A stretch of DNA of 64,000 nt, from the NCBI RefSeq assembly GCF_002288925.2, contig NW_022098037.1, positions 3,412,062 to 3,476,061 on the forward strand. The letters are read 5' to 3'. The notes below the pieces were generated by a model. It worked only from the letters and a program-made list of their open reading frames with translations, searched no databases and was not told the DNA's origin. Every line of letters begins with the position of its first letter. Position 1 is the stretch's first letter. This DNA is from Delphinapterus leucas. Its lineage: Eukaryota; Chordata; Mammalia; Artiodactyla; Monodontidae. Position numbers and translations under genes: made by a program. Shown here piece after piece: positions 54,826-64,000 of the stretch.

Positions 54826-55955
54826 GGAAATGCAAATCAAAACTACAATGAGGTATCACCTCACACTGGTCAGAATGGTCATCATCAAGAAGTCTACAAA
54901 CAATAAATGCTGGAGAGGGTGCGGAGAAAAGGGAACCCCCTCTTGCACTGTTGGTGGGAATATAAATTGATACAGCCACTATGGAGAACAGTACGGAGGT
55001 TCCTTAAAAAACTAAAAATAGAATTACCATAGGACCCAACAATCCCACTACGGGGCATACACCCTGAGAAAACTATCATTCAAAAAGAGTCATGGGGGCT
55101 TCCCTGGTGGCGCAGTGGTTGAGAGTCCGCCTGCCAATGCAGGGGACACAGGTTCGTGCCCCGGTCTGGGAGGATCCCACATGCCGCAGAGTGGCTGGGT
55201 CCGTGGGCCATGGCCATTGGGCCTGCGCGTCCGGAGCCTGTGCTCCACAGCGGGAGGGGCCACAACAGTGAGAGGCCCGCGTACCGCAAAAAAAAAAAAA
55301 AAAAAAAGAGTCATGTACCACAATGTTCATTGCAGCTCTGTTTACAATAGCCAGGACATGGAAGCAACCTAAGTGTCCATCAACAGATGAATGGATAAAG
55401 ATGTGGCACATATATACAATGGAATATTACTCAGCCATAAAAAGAAATGAAATTGAGTTACTTGTAGTGAGGTGGATGGACCTAGAGTCTGTCACACAGA
55501 GTGAAGTAAGTCAGAAAGAGAAAAACCAATACAATATGCTAACACATATGTATGGAATCTTAAAAAAAAAAATGGTTCTGAAGAGCCTAGGGGCAGGACA
55601 GGAACAAAGACAAAGACGTAGAGAATGGACTTGAGGACACAGGGAGGGGGAAGGGTAAGCTGGGACGAAGTGAGAGAGTGGCATGGACATATGTACACTA
55701 CCTAACGTAAAATAGCTAGCTAGTGGGAAGCAGCCACATAGCACAGGGAAATCAGCTCGGTGCTTTGTGACCACCTAGAAGGGTGGGATGTGGAGGGTGG
55801 GAGGGAGACACAAGAGGGAGGGGATATGGGGATATGTGTATATGTATAGCTGATTCACTTTGTTACATAGCAGAAGCTAACGCACCATTGTAGAGCAATT
55901 ATACTCCAATAAAGATGTTGAAAAAAAATTAAATTAAAAAATTTTTAAAAAAAGG
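54826..55955 (+). mobile_element. 5'-truncated cetartiodactyl-type L1, split by a SINE
   Basis: Begins within the ORF2 C-terminus (ggaaatgcaaatcaaaacta) and continues through the cysteine-rich coding part, ORF2 stop and 3' UTR (a gagtggcatggacatatgta zone, gggatgtggagggtgggagg), ending ccaataaagatgttgaaaaa with an A/T-mixed tail to about 55955. The coding frame is broken by substitutions and by the SINE at 55095. I could not define a convincing target duplication. Confidence 0.88.
55095..55302 (+). mobile_element. Young cetacean SINE inserted in the L1, with perfect target duplication
   Basis: Full-length with A box TGGCGCAGTGG at 55108-55118 and B box GGTTCGTGCCC at 55151-55161, the internal Pol III promoter of a tRNA-derived SINE. 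The tail is a pure A run. The target duplication aaaaagagtcatg is perfect at 55082-55094 and 55303-55315. The undisturbed site can be read in the L1s at 12.73 and 63.0 kb (aaaaagagtcatgta). Five frames through it on both strands are SINE translations. Confidence 0.95.
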
Positions 55956-55959
55956 CATT

Positions 55960-56285
55960 TCAAAAGGATGTTTTTCTGGATTCTTCTTTTGAAATTCTGC
56001 CTTTTCTTCAAGATTAATTAACTGCCTTACCTTGTTTAAATTGCACCCCTCTCCCAAAAGCTTCTATCTGGATAGCGCAGAAGAAACCACAGCCCCAGTC
56101 AGCCCATAGCGGTACCCTCTGTCCACCCATGGACATGAAGTACCCTACACTAGAGCCATGCCTGTGCAGTCCATTCAAATCAGCTAACGCATAAATGGCT
56201 CCAACTTGGAAATTTCTGGTGGGGGTTATGAAGCCCACAAAACTAAAAGTCTTTTGAAGAAGAAAGATAAGTTCATAAAACTTCT
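55960..56285. other. Unassigned stretch with an unsupported antisense frame
   Basis: The 74-codon antisense frame at 56014-56238 would read with Gly and aromatic residues and two Cys, a less skewed composition than most chance frames here, but I recognise no motif, splice site pair or promoter. Confidence 0.25.
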
Positions 56286-56289
56286 GCCT

Positions 56290-56506
56290 TAAGGCATATT
56301 ATGGTAAGTTCTGAGGTAAGAGGGAGAAGGTACTCTGAGAGTTTTTAAAAGACCGTTAATGCTAGGGAGCTCTGGGGAATTCTCATGGAGAAGTTGGAAT
56401 TTGGGTTACGTTTCAAAACTGAGTTGGAGTTAGACAAGCCAAAATGCGTAGGGAGGGCATTTCAGAAGCAAAGATTGTTGTAAAGGAACAATTCAGAGGA
56501 CAGAAG
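56290..56506 (-). mobile_element. Ancient dispersed repeat, same type as at 5.3-5.6 kb
   Basis: acgtttcaaaactgagttgg, a ggagggcatttcagaagcaa zone and attgttgtaaaggaacaatt echo the remnant at 5310-5620. Confidence 0.35.
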
Positions 56507-56920
56507 TGTAGTGAGTTGAATAGCGTTCCCCCAAAAGATAATGTCCAAGTTCTAACCTCCAACACCTGTGAATGTGACCTTCAAAAAGAGATTCTTTATA
56601 GATGTGGATCTATGTAAAGGATCTGAAGATGAGATCATCCTGGGTTTAGAGTGGGCCCTAAATCTGATGACAGGTGTCCTTATAAGAGACATAAAAGGAG
56701 AAGACACACAGAGACAAAGGGGAAAAACTATGTCATGATGGAGGCAGGGATTAGAGTTATGCTGTCACAAACCAAGGAACACCAGGAGCCATCAGAAGCT
56801 GGAGGAGGCAAGGAAGAATTCTTCCCTGTGGCCTTCACAGGGAGTGAAGCCCTGCCAACAGCTTGATTTTGGACTTGTGGCTCAGAGAACTTTGAGAGAA
56901 TAAAGTTCTGGGTTGCTTTG

Positions 56921-56956
<36 letters not shown>

Positions 56957-57169
56957 TTTTTGGTTTTTTTTTTGGGGAGCGCTGGGGAATTAATAGGATG
57001 TTCNNNNNNNNNNNNNNNNNNNNNNNNNNNNNNNNNNNNNNNNNNNNNNNNNNNNNNNNNNNNNNNNNNNNNNNNNNNNNNNNNNNNNNNNNNNNNNNNN
57101 NNNTGAGCCCCTCTAAAAATGTTTTATTTTTTTTTTTTGCTTAGAAAAATTTTGAGAGATAAATTTTTG

Positions 57170-57208
<39 letters not shown>

Positions 57209-57256
57209 ACCTAGTTTGTGGTAATTTGTTATGGGAGCCCTGGGGAACTAATACAG
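56507..57256 (+). mobile_element. MLT1-type MaLR LTR, sense, containing a poly(T) expansion and the assembly gap
   Basis: Start tgtagtgagttgaatagcgt, then aacacctgtgaatgtgacct, gagatcatcctgggtttaga, gtccttataagagacataaa, gccatcagaagctggaggag and gcttgattttggacttgtgg. The 3' end ggagccctggggaactaata is reached only after the gap. A T run replaces the normal short T-rich spot before the 3' end. The stretch from about 56880 appears twice, once on each side of the N run, the inner copies being noisy. The true LTR is probably about 420 bases. Confidence 0.82.
57004..57103. other. Assembly gap, exactly 100 N
   Basis: A round 100-N run is usually a placeholder of unknown size. It lies inside homopolymer-rich LTR sequence. 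A frame over 56918-57106 runs into the N run and is meaningless. Confidence 0.98.
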
Positions 57257-57265
57257 GGGATGTTC

Positions 57266-57960
57266 TCAGGAATGGAATATGAGTGGTGCACCTGGCTCTT
57301 TCTTGAACGGTGTTTGTTGTCAAGGTAGAGACTGAGGGGAGAAAGGAAAGAGAATAATGAAAGGATAAGACTTCAAAGAAAGCCACAAATGATGTGGCAA
57401 GCTCTTTGAATAGGAATGGAGAAACCCACAAACATTTGAGACATAGTAGAAGTAGGAAAAGTAGGCAATTATCAAGACTGGATAATTGGTGTTATATGTG
57501 AGACAGAATTGCACGGGAATAAGCTAGAGATGGGAAACTATTACAAAAGCTAAAGGAAACGTAACATGGGGTTAAATGGAAGCAATGGTAACAGAGTTGA
57601 GATCTAGCAGGTGTTGGGCTGAGGATTCTGTGATTAGCTGGATGGGTTAGGGAGCATGAGAGAGAAGGCCAAGCGAAGCTTGTGGAAGCTCCAGTTTTAA
57701 GGGTTTAAATAAGGGAAGAGAAGCCGGTAAATGAGATCTGGATTCCACCAGAGGAGGAGAAAAAGAACTGGTGGAGTCCCAAAGGAGGCTGGAATTTGGA
57801 GGAGCAGGCACTGTCTAACGTTATGGACAGGTCAACAGGCTTAACAAAGAGAGTTTGGTGATTAGGTGGTTGGTGGAAATTTTTGAGAGCCCAGTAGCTA
57901 TGGAATACCAAGAAGGGCATACAAATTATAAGAGAGTAAGAAAGGAAATGGACCTATCAA
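57266..57960 (-). mobile_element. Ancient dispersed repeat, same unassigned family as at 41.4 and 51.4 kb
   Basis: ggaggagcaggcactgtcta, acgttatggacaggtcaaca, agagagtttggtgattaggt and a aggccaagcgaagcttgtgg phrase. The family assignment remains open. Confidence 0.4.
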
Positions 57961-59310
57961 GTATAATGTACTCCCTTAAGATTATTTTGGTAAAAGAGAA
58001 TAATATAGGATGTACCGTGAAGTAAACAGTGTGAAGAAAAGGTTTTTTAGACTTTGATTAAGCTTTAGTATGTTAGCATGCTATCTCCAGAGAGCCCCTG
58101 CTAACCTGCAAATTATATGGGAAACACTAATTCATAGCATGAATACCTTTGCCAGATGAGCTAACTGTCACTCAGAAAGAGCTCTCCTTCAAGGATGCCT
58201 GAGGGACTGGAATATAGCATGAATCTGCATTTACTAGGAAAGAGATCAGAGCAGAACAGCTTATGTTTTAATGGCATGTACAGCTGATGGTCCTGGGCAG
58301 CAGGGAGGTAGCATGAAGCCTTGGGAAAACAAGAGGTGGGAAGTGGGGATGGGGTACGGAAAACCAGATGCACCAAATGACAACTGTGCCTACTTTGCCA
58401 TTCTGTCTAGGGACAGCCTTTGCCTCGCAGGTCCTCTAGTCACTCAGTGATTTGTCTGGTAATTATCTAGCAAGTATCCTCCAAAGAGAATTCAAGAAAT
58501 GGGTAATAACCTGAAAGTACACACTGCCTCTGATTTCTGGGCCTTTTCATACACTCAGGAGTATTTTTCAAGAGTTTTCAAGAAAGTGCAAGGCAATTGC
58601 TGCCAGTCCAAGAAGAGTTTGTCCAAAGATCCCCTCAGAGTATCAGAAAAAGAGAATTTCTAAGTGGAAAAGACAAGTGGTCAGCCAGCCCTGCTCTCTG
58701 CAGCAACGCAAGTCATTATCCAATACGTATATCATGGAACAAGCCCTCAGCAACTCATTTCTTCCTGTTTGTTTACCACCTTAAATATTGGGGCCCATCA
58801 TGCACAAGTTTCTTCCTAGCAGAGAATATCCAGAAATTTAACAACATTTATAAAGAAACATGAATAAGGTCAGAAAATCAAGATATTCAATGGTCATTTG
58901 AAAGCTCCCTTAGCCTCTCGTTTTCCTATCCCAGCAACTCTGCCTACGCCCTCAAAACTGGTAAGAATTTACTGTGGTTTTTAAACGTTTTATTCAAAAT
59001 TCCACAGCCATGTTTAGCAGCTGAGGATTACGCAGAGGGAGGAAATATGGAAAAATAGAAGACTTCCATTTTGTGGAAGATTAGACAATTCATAATAACA
59101 GCTGACTTGGTTATTGTAAGGTTTGAATGGAGAGCACAGTCTGAATGAGCACCTACAAACTCAGCGGTTCATGGAACATAGGAAGCGCCTCAATCTCCTG
59201 GGAACCTCAGTGAACACGTTAAGGTTGGCAGTAAAGATCCAGTGACAATGAGGTTAAGACCTGAACAAAGAATAGCAATACATATTTACCCCAAGCTCAG
59301 AACACACAGA
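57961..59310. other. Unique stretch
   Basis: No element recognised until an antisense L2 scrap at about 59320. Frames at 58161-58376 and 58597-58863 have no motif. Confidence 0.35.
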
Positions 59311-59317
59311 CTTCCAC

Positions 59318-59392
59318 TCACTCAGCAAATATTTACTGACATCCTGCCATGAGCCAGACAGGGCTAGAAAGGCAAGGAACTCGTTATGAATC
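59318..59392 (-). mobile_element. L2 LINE scrap, antisense
   Basis: cactcagcaaatatttactg, catcctgccatgagccagac and a gcaaggaactcgttatgaat zone. Confidence 0.5.
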
Positions 59393-59453
59393 AGGAAGAA
59401 GCCAAAAGATTCAGCCTTTATTATAGTATGAATCATTTATAATGTGACATTGC

Positions 59454-59956
59454 ATGGTGGTCCTCAAATGTGGAAAGAGACTTCCTCAAGTTTCAGAAGT
59501 GGTAACGCATGCGGGTAAGACAGAGGCTACGGGACAGATGGTGGCAATAGCCCACAGAGTGACTGGAGATGAGGAGGATTCTAGCATCCCTTGGAAGTAT
59601 GTACCTCCAATGGGAGAGCAACAAATAGACTCTGAGTCATCGTCAAGGGAAGACTCCAGTAGTTCGGCTGTCCCAAGCCAGAGTCCTGCACAAATCTGAT
59701 GGATGACTCTTCTTGCCCCTGCACAGTATCTCTTCTCCCTGTTTCTACTAACAGAACCCCAATTAGCTCTAGAAAATCCATTCTACATGACTCAGGTGAG
59801 ACTAAACCTGCTTTAAGTCTGACCTTTCACAATACTCATCTCCCTTGTTCCTATGACGAGACTACCAGAGTCCTAGACTTTTATTGTCAGACCTCTCTTT
59901 CTGCTGCACTTGAGAAAGAGCTTGTCCAAGAGGTGAAGAGAAATGCAGAACCATAA
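59454..59956 (+). other. Two abutting open frames in different phases, unrecognised
   Basis: Frame one (59454-59699, 81 codons) ends in an acidic, Ser-rich segment (IDSESSSREDSSSS); frame two (59699-59956, 85 codons) overlaps its stop as TGATG and ends ALEKELVQEVKRNAEP, which looks helical. A single insertion or deletion near 59699 would join them. I recognise no family. The first ATG is in weak context (T at -3, G at +4). They are followed at about 59985 by the end of an LTR-like repeat, so they may be repeat sequence or the remains of a retrocopy. Chance is also quite possible. Confidence 0.15.
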
Positions 59957-59984
59957 AGACATGGCTGGGGCACTGGAAGTCAGA

Positions 59985-60088
59985 ATCTACCCCTGGACTT
60001 TTCATTACTTGAGACTTAAGCTGCTTTGAATCAGATTTCTGTTAAAAAAAAAAAAAAAAAACCTGCAAAACGCCTAACTAATACAAAA
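59985..60088 (+). mobile_element. 3' end of an LTR-like old repeat with a poly(A) expansion
   Basis: ggacttttcattacttgaga, cttaagctgctttgaatcag, then atttctgtt and an A run (about 60044-60061), then cctgcaaaacgcctaactaa and tac. This order is the recognisable end of a common mammalian repeat in which a short spot has expanded to poly(A). The A run is therefore not by itself proof of a processed transcript upstream. Confidence 0.5.
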
Positions 60089-60158
60089 GAAAGCATGCTC
60101 CAAACCACTCCTAAACCAGGCTTGGTGAAGAACAATTAAAAAGTGGGAGGACAATGCT

Positions 60159-63100
60159 TTGAGACTAGATATCAATTATAGGAAAAAACCTGTGAGAACT
60201 ACAAACACACAGAGGCTAAACAACACACTACTTAATAATCAAGAGATCACTGAAGAAATTAAAGGGGAAATCAAAAAATACCTAGAAACAAATGACAATG
60301 AAAACATGACGACCCAAAACCTATGGGATGCAACAAAAGCAGTTCTAAGAGGGAAGTATATAGCTATACAAGCCTACCTTAAGAAACAAGAAAGATCTCA
60401 AATAAACAACCTAACCTTATACCTAAAGCAATTTGAGAAAGAAGAACAAAAAAACCCCAGGTTAGCAGAAGGAAAGAAATCATAAAGATCAGATCAGAAA
60501 TAGATGAAAAACAAATGAAGGAAATGATAGCAAAGAACAATAAAAGTAAAAGCTGGTTCTTTGAGAAGATAAACAAAATTGATAAACCATTAGCCACTCA
60601 TCAGGAAAAAAAGGGAGAAGACTCAAATCAATAGAATTAGAAACAAAAAAGGAGAAGTAACAACTAACACTGCAGAAACACAAAGGATCATGAGAGATTA
60701 CTATAAGCAACTATATGCCAATAAAATGGACAACCTGGAAGAAATGGACAAATTCTTAGAAATGCACAACCTTCTGAGACTGAACAAGGAAGAAATAGAA
60801 AATATGAACAGACCAATCACAAGCACTGAAATTGAAACTGTGATTAAAAAGTTTCAAACAAACAAAAGCCCAGGACCAGATGGCTTCACAGGCGAAACCT
60901 ATCAAACATTTAGAGAAGAGCTAACACCTATCCTTCTCAAACTCTTCCAAAATATAGCAGAGGGAGGAACACTCCCAAACTCATTCTACAAGGCCACCAT
61001 CACTCTGATACCAAAACCAAAGATGTCACAAAGAAACTACAGGCAAATATCACTGATGAACATAGATGCAAAAATCCTCAACAAAATATTAGCAAACAGA
61101 ATCGAACAGCACATTGAAAACATCATACACCATGATCAAGTGGGATTTATCCCAGGAATGCAAGGATTGTTCAATATATGCAAATCAATCAATGTGATAA
61201 ACCATATTAACAAATCGAAGGATAAAAACCATATGATCATCTCTAGATGCAGATAAAGGATTCGACAAAGTTCAACACGTATTTATGATAAAAACCCTCC
61301 AGAAAGTAGGCATAGAGGTAATTTACCTCAACATAATAAAGGCCATATAGGACAAACCCAGAGCCAATTTCGTTCTCAATGGTGAAAAACTGAAACCATT
61401 TCCACTAAGATCAGGAACAAGATAAGGTTGCCCACTCTCACCACTATTATTCAACAGAGTTTTGAAAGTTTTAGTGACAGTGATCAGAGAAGAAAAAGAA
61501 ATAAAAGGAATCCAAATCGGAAAAGAAGTAAAATGGTCACTGATGTAGATGATATGATACTATACATAGAGAATCCTAAAGAGGCTACCAGAAAACTACT
61601 AGAGCTAATCAATGAATTGGTAAAGTAGCAGGATACTAAATTAATGTGTACAGAAATCTCTTGCAGTCCTATACACTAATGATGAAAAATCTGACAGAGA
61701 AATTATGGAAACACTCCCATTTACCACTGCAACAAAAAGAATAAAATACCTAGGAATAAACCTACATAAGGAGACAGAAGACCTGTATGCATAAAAATAT
61801 AGGACAGTGATGAAAGAAATTAAAGATGATACAAACAGATGGAGAGATAAAGCATGCTCTTGGATTGGAAGAATCAACACTGTGAAAATCACTTATACTA
61901 CCCAAAGCAATCTACAGATTCAATGCAATCCCTATCAAACTACCACAGGCATTTTTCACAGAACTAGAACAAAAAATCTCACAATTTGTATGGAAACACA
62001 AAAGACCCCGAGTAGCCAAAGCAATCTTGAGAAAGAAAAATGGAGCTGGAGGAATCAGGCTCCCTGACTTCAGACTATACTACAAAGCTACAGTAATCAA
62101 GACACTATGGTACTGGCACAAAAACAGAAATATAGATCAATGAAAAAGGATAGAAAGCCCAGAGATAAACCCACGCACATATGGTCACCTTATCTTTGAT
62201 AAAGGAGACGAGAATATACAATGGAGAAAACACAGTTGCTTCAATAAGTGGTGCTGGGAAAACTGCACAGCTACACGTAAAAGAATGAAATTAGAACACT
62301 CCCTAACACTATATACACAAAAGTAAACTCAAAATGGATTAAAGACCTAAATGTAAGGCCAGACACCATCAAACTCTTAGAGGAAAACATAGGCAGAACA
62401 TTCTATGACATAAATCACAGTAAGATCCTTTTTGACCCACCTCCTAGAGAAATGGATAGAAAAACAAATGGGACCTAATGAAACTTAAAAGCTTTTGCAA
62501 AGCAAAGGAAACCATAAACAAGACGAAAACACAACCCTCAGAATGGGGGAAAATATTTGCAAATGAAGCAGCTGACAAAGGATTAATCTCCAAAACACAC
62601 AAGCAACTCATGAAGCTCAATATCAAAAAAACAAACAACCCAATCCAAAAATGGGCAGAAGACGTAAATAGACATTTCTCCAAAGAAGATATACAGATTG
62701 TCAACAAACACATGAAAGAATGCTCAACATCCAAATCATTAGAGAAATGTAAACCAAAACTACAATGAGATATCATCTCACACCAGTCAGAATGGCCACC
62801 ATCAAAAAATCTACAAACAATAAATGCTGGAAAGGGCGTGGAGAAAAGGGAACCCTCTTGCACTGTTGGTGATAATGTAAATTGATACAGCCATTATGGA
62901 GAACAATATGGAGGTTCCTTAAAAAACTAAAAATAGAACTAACATATGACCCAGAAATCCCACTACTGGGCATATACCCTGAGAAAACCATAATTCAAAA
63001 AGAGTCATGTATCAAAATGTTCATTGCAGCTCTATTTACAATAGCTAGGACATGAAAGCAACCTAAGTGTCCATCAACAGATGAATGGATAAAGAAGATG

Positions 63101-63260
63101 TGGCATATATATACAATGGAATATTACTCAGCCATAAAAAGGAATGAAACTGAGTTATTTGTAGTGAGGTGGATGGACCTAGAGACTGTCATACAGAGTG
63201 AAGTCAGAAAGAGAAAAACAAATACCGTATGCTAACACATATATATGGAATCTAAAAAAA
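60159..63260 (+). pseudogene. L1 ORF2 remnant (linker, reverse transcriptase, C-terminal domain), inactive
   Basis: Open pieces in different phases: 60159-60485 (linker with LLNNQEITEEIKGEIKKYLE), 60690-61256 (RT core: [49 protein letters not shown]), 61428-61628 and 62478-62768 ([31 protein letters not shown]). The catalytic aspartate pair survives only as [12 protein letters not shown], because a one-base change of phase alters the usual FADD context at about 61545. Multiple frameshifts and stops separate the pieces. The protein would have copied its own RNA at a nicked target, but no functional product can be made. Confidence 0.9.
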
Positions 63261-63631
63261 AAGAAAGAAAATGGTCAGAAGAACCTAGCGGCAAGACGGG
63301 AATAAATATGCAGACCTACTAGAGAATGGACCTGAGGATATGGGGAGGGTGAAGGGTAAGCTGGGAAAAATTGAAAGAGTGGCATGGGCATGTATACACT
63401 ACCAAATGTAAAACAGGTAGCTAGTGCAAAGCAGCCGCATAGCATAGGGACATCAGCTTGGTGCTTTGTGACCACCTAGAGGGGTGGGATAGGGAGGGTG
63501 GGGTGGAGGGGGATGCAACAGGGAAGAGATATAGGGACATATGTATATGTATAACTGATTCACTTTGTTATAAAGCAGAAACTGACACATCATTGTAAAG
63601 CAATTATACTCTAATACAGATGTTAAAAAAA

Positions 63632-63693
63632 GAATCAATTGTAATGTAATCAATAAACTGTAGTGCATATTTTAAAAAAACAGAAAAACAAAG
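63632..63693 (+). other. Candidate 3'-transduced segment with its own poly(A)
   Basis: After the L1's short A run comes non-L1 text (atcaattgtaatgtaatcaa, then a ctgtagtgcatatttt stretch) and an A-rich tail, ttaaaaaaacagaaaaac-type, directly followed by the target duplication. It should derive from the flank of the parental L1 elsewhere in the genome. Confidence 0.65.
63652..63657 (+). promoter_or_regulatory. AATAAA polyadenylation signal in the transduced segment
   Basis: AATAAA starts 22 bases before the second A-rich tail begins (about 63674), the usual spacing for cleavage and polyadenylation. The L1's native signal position, about 63613-63618, reads AATACA. Confidence 0.7.
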
Positions 63694-63704
63694 AAGTGGG
63701 AGGA

Positions 63705-64000
63705 AACTTAAGTCATAGAGTTCCCTTTCCAAGCCAGCAAAATGGTGAGTCTTTTGAAAGAAGCTCTGTTTGATGCATAGCCTCAAACTGCCCCCTTACC
63801 AACCACCCTGCTCAAAATCAAGCTATTCTATTTATTTTTAAGATTGTAATGACATTTATTATGTTTTTTAGTTACAAAAGTTACATATTTTTTATCATAG
63901 AAATCACTTAAAAACAGAAAACGTACTCCCACCACCTGGAGGAAAATAGTATTAAACACTTTAACACGCAGACTTTAAAATGCATATACAACTTTTAAAT
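63705..64000. other. AT-rich unassigned stretch to the window end
   Basis: Continues the sequence broken by the L1. No element or frame recognised. Confidence 0.35.

Larger units (their letters stand above)
60141..63704 (+). mobile_element. Large 5'-truncated L1 with target-site duplication and apparent 3' transduction
   Basis: Target duplication AAGTGGGAGGA is perfect at 60141-60151 and 63694-63704. The insertion is 60152-63693. It begins in ORF2 after the endonuclease domain, passes through reverse transcriptase and the C-terminus, then the 3' UTR (gagaatggacctgaggatat, gggatagggagggtggggtg). The L1 proper ends ctctaatacagatgttaaaa at about 63631, where the other L1s have ccaataaagatg. Between there and the right duplication are 62 extra bases with their own AATAAA and A-rich tail. 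ORF1 and the 5' UTR are absent. Confidence 0.93.

Noticed and set aside
56014..56238. A small exon, from the balanced composition of a 74-codon antisense frame
   Set aside because: No family resemblance, no splice sites that I can defend and no neighbours. Kept only as a note.
59454..60061. A processed pseudogene ending in the poly(A) at 60044-60061
   Set aside because: The A run lies inside the recognisable end of an LTR-like repeat (cttaagctgctttgaatcag before it, cctaactaatac after it), and no AATAAA or target duplication supports a retrocopy.

Overview
This is a stretch of nuclear DNA from a cetacean (whale or dolphin) draft assembly. The best evidence is a set of tRNA-derived SINEs that open with the ggcttccctggtggcgcagt-type head (A box TGGCGCAGTGG, B box GGTTCGTGCCC). 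There is also one long CHR-2-type SINE, one short CHR-1-type SINE, and several L1 3' ends of the cetartiodactyl type finishing in ccaataaagatg plus poly(A). Old eutherian layers (L2, MIR, MLT1, MLT2, a MER5A-like element) lie underneath. Family names come from recognised consensus phrases, not from a library search. A run of exactly 100 N at 57004-57103 marks a scaffold gap.

I find no exon of a recognisable host protein and no functional RNA gene. The only recognisable coding matter is decayed L1 ORF2. The window therefore looks like intergenic desert or the inside of a very long intron.

Layout: 1-790, SINE tail and an antisense MLT1 LTR. 790-3.66 kb, unique AT-rich DNA. 3.67-7 kb, L2/MIR mosaic with a CHR-1 SINE inside an L2. 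7-9.5 kb, unique. 9.5-12 kb, old LTR-like debris. 12.36-13.73 kb, L1 carrying a CHR-2 SINE. 13.9-17.9 kb, L2 and MIR. 18-20.9 kb, mostly unique plus microsatellites. 20.9-25.9 kb, old L1 material with a young SINE, ending tail to tail with an antisense L1. 26-30.8 kb, MIR, a short L1, microsatellites and an MLT2-type LTR. 30.8-35.1 kb, the cleanest unique block. 35.2-43.3 kb, L2/MIR and diverged repeats. 43.4-49.7 kb, three sense MLT1 LTRs, a SINE and an L1 with a SINE at its 5' junction. 49.9-54.8 kb, L2, old L1 and MIR. 54.8-57.3 kb, L1 with SINE, then an MLT1 LTR broken by the gap. 57.3-60.1 kb, old repeat, unique DNA and an LTR-like end. 60.14-63.70 kb, the largest young L1, about 3.5 kb and 5'-truncated.

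No genes work together here. What the window records is a history of insertion, and target-site duplications give the order of several events. The strongest observations are: (1) the L1 at 60.1-63.7 kb seems to carry a short 3' transduction with its own AATAAA, while its native signal position reads AATACA; (2) the sequence on the two sides of the N gap is a degraded copy of itself, pointing to an assembly artefact in an LTR with a poly(T) run; (3) four L1s each carry one SINE in the same orientation, always behind an A-rich target.
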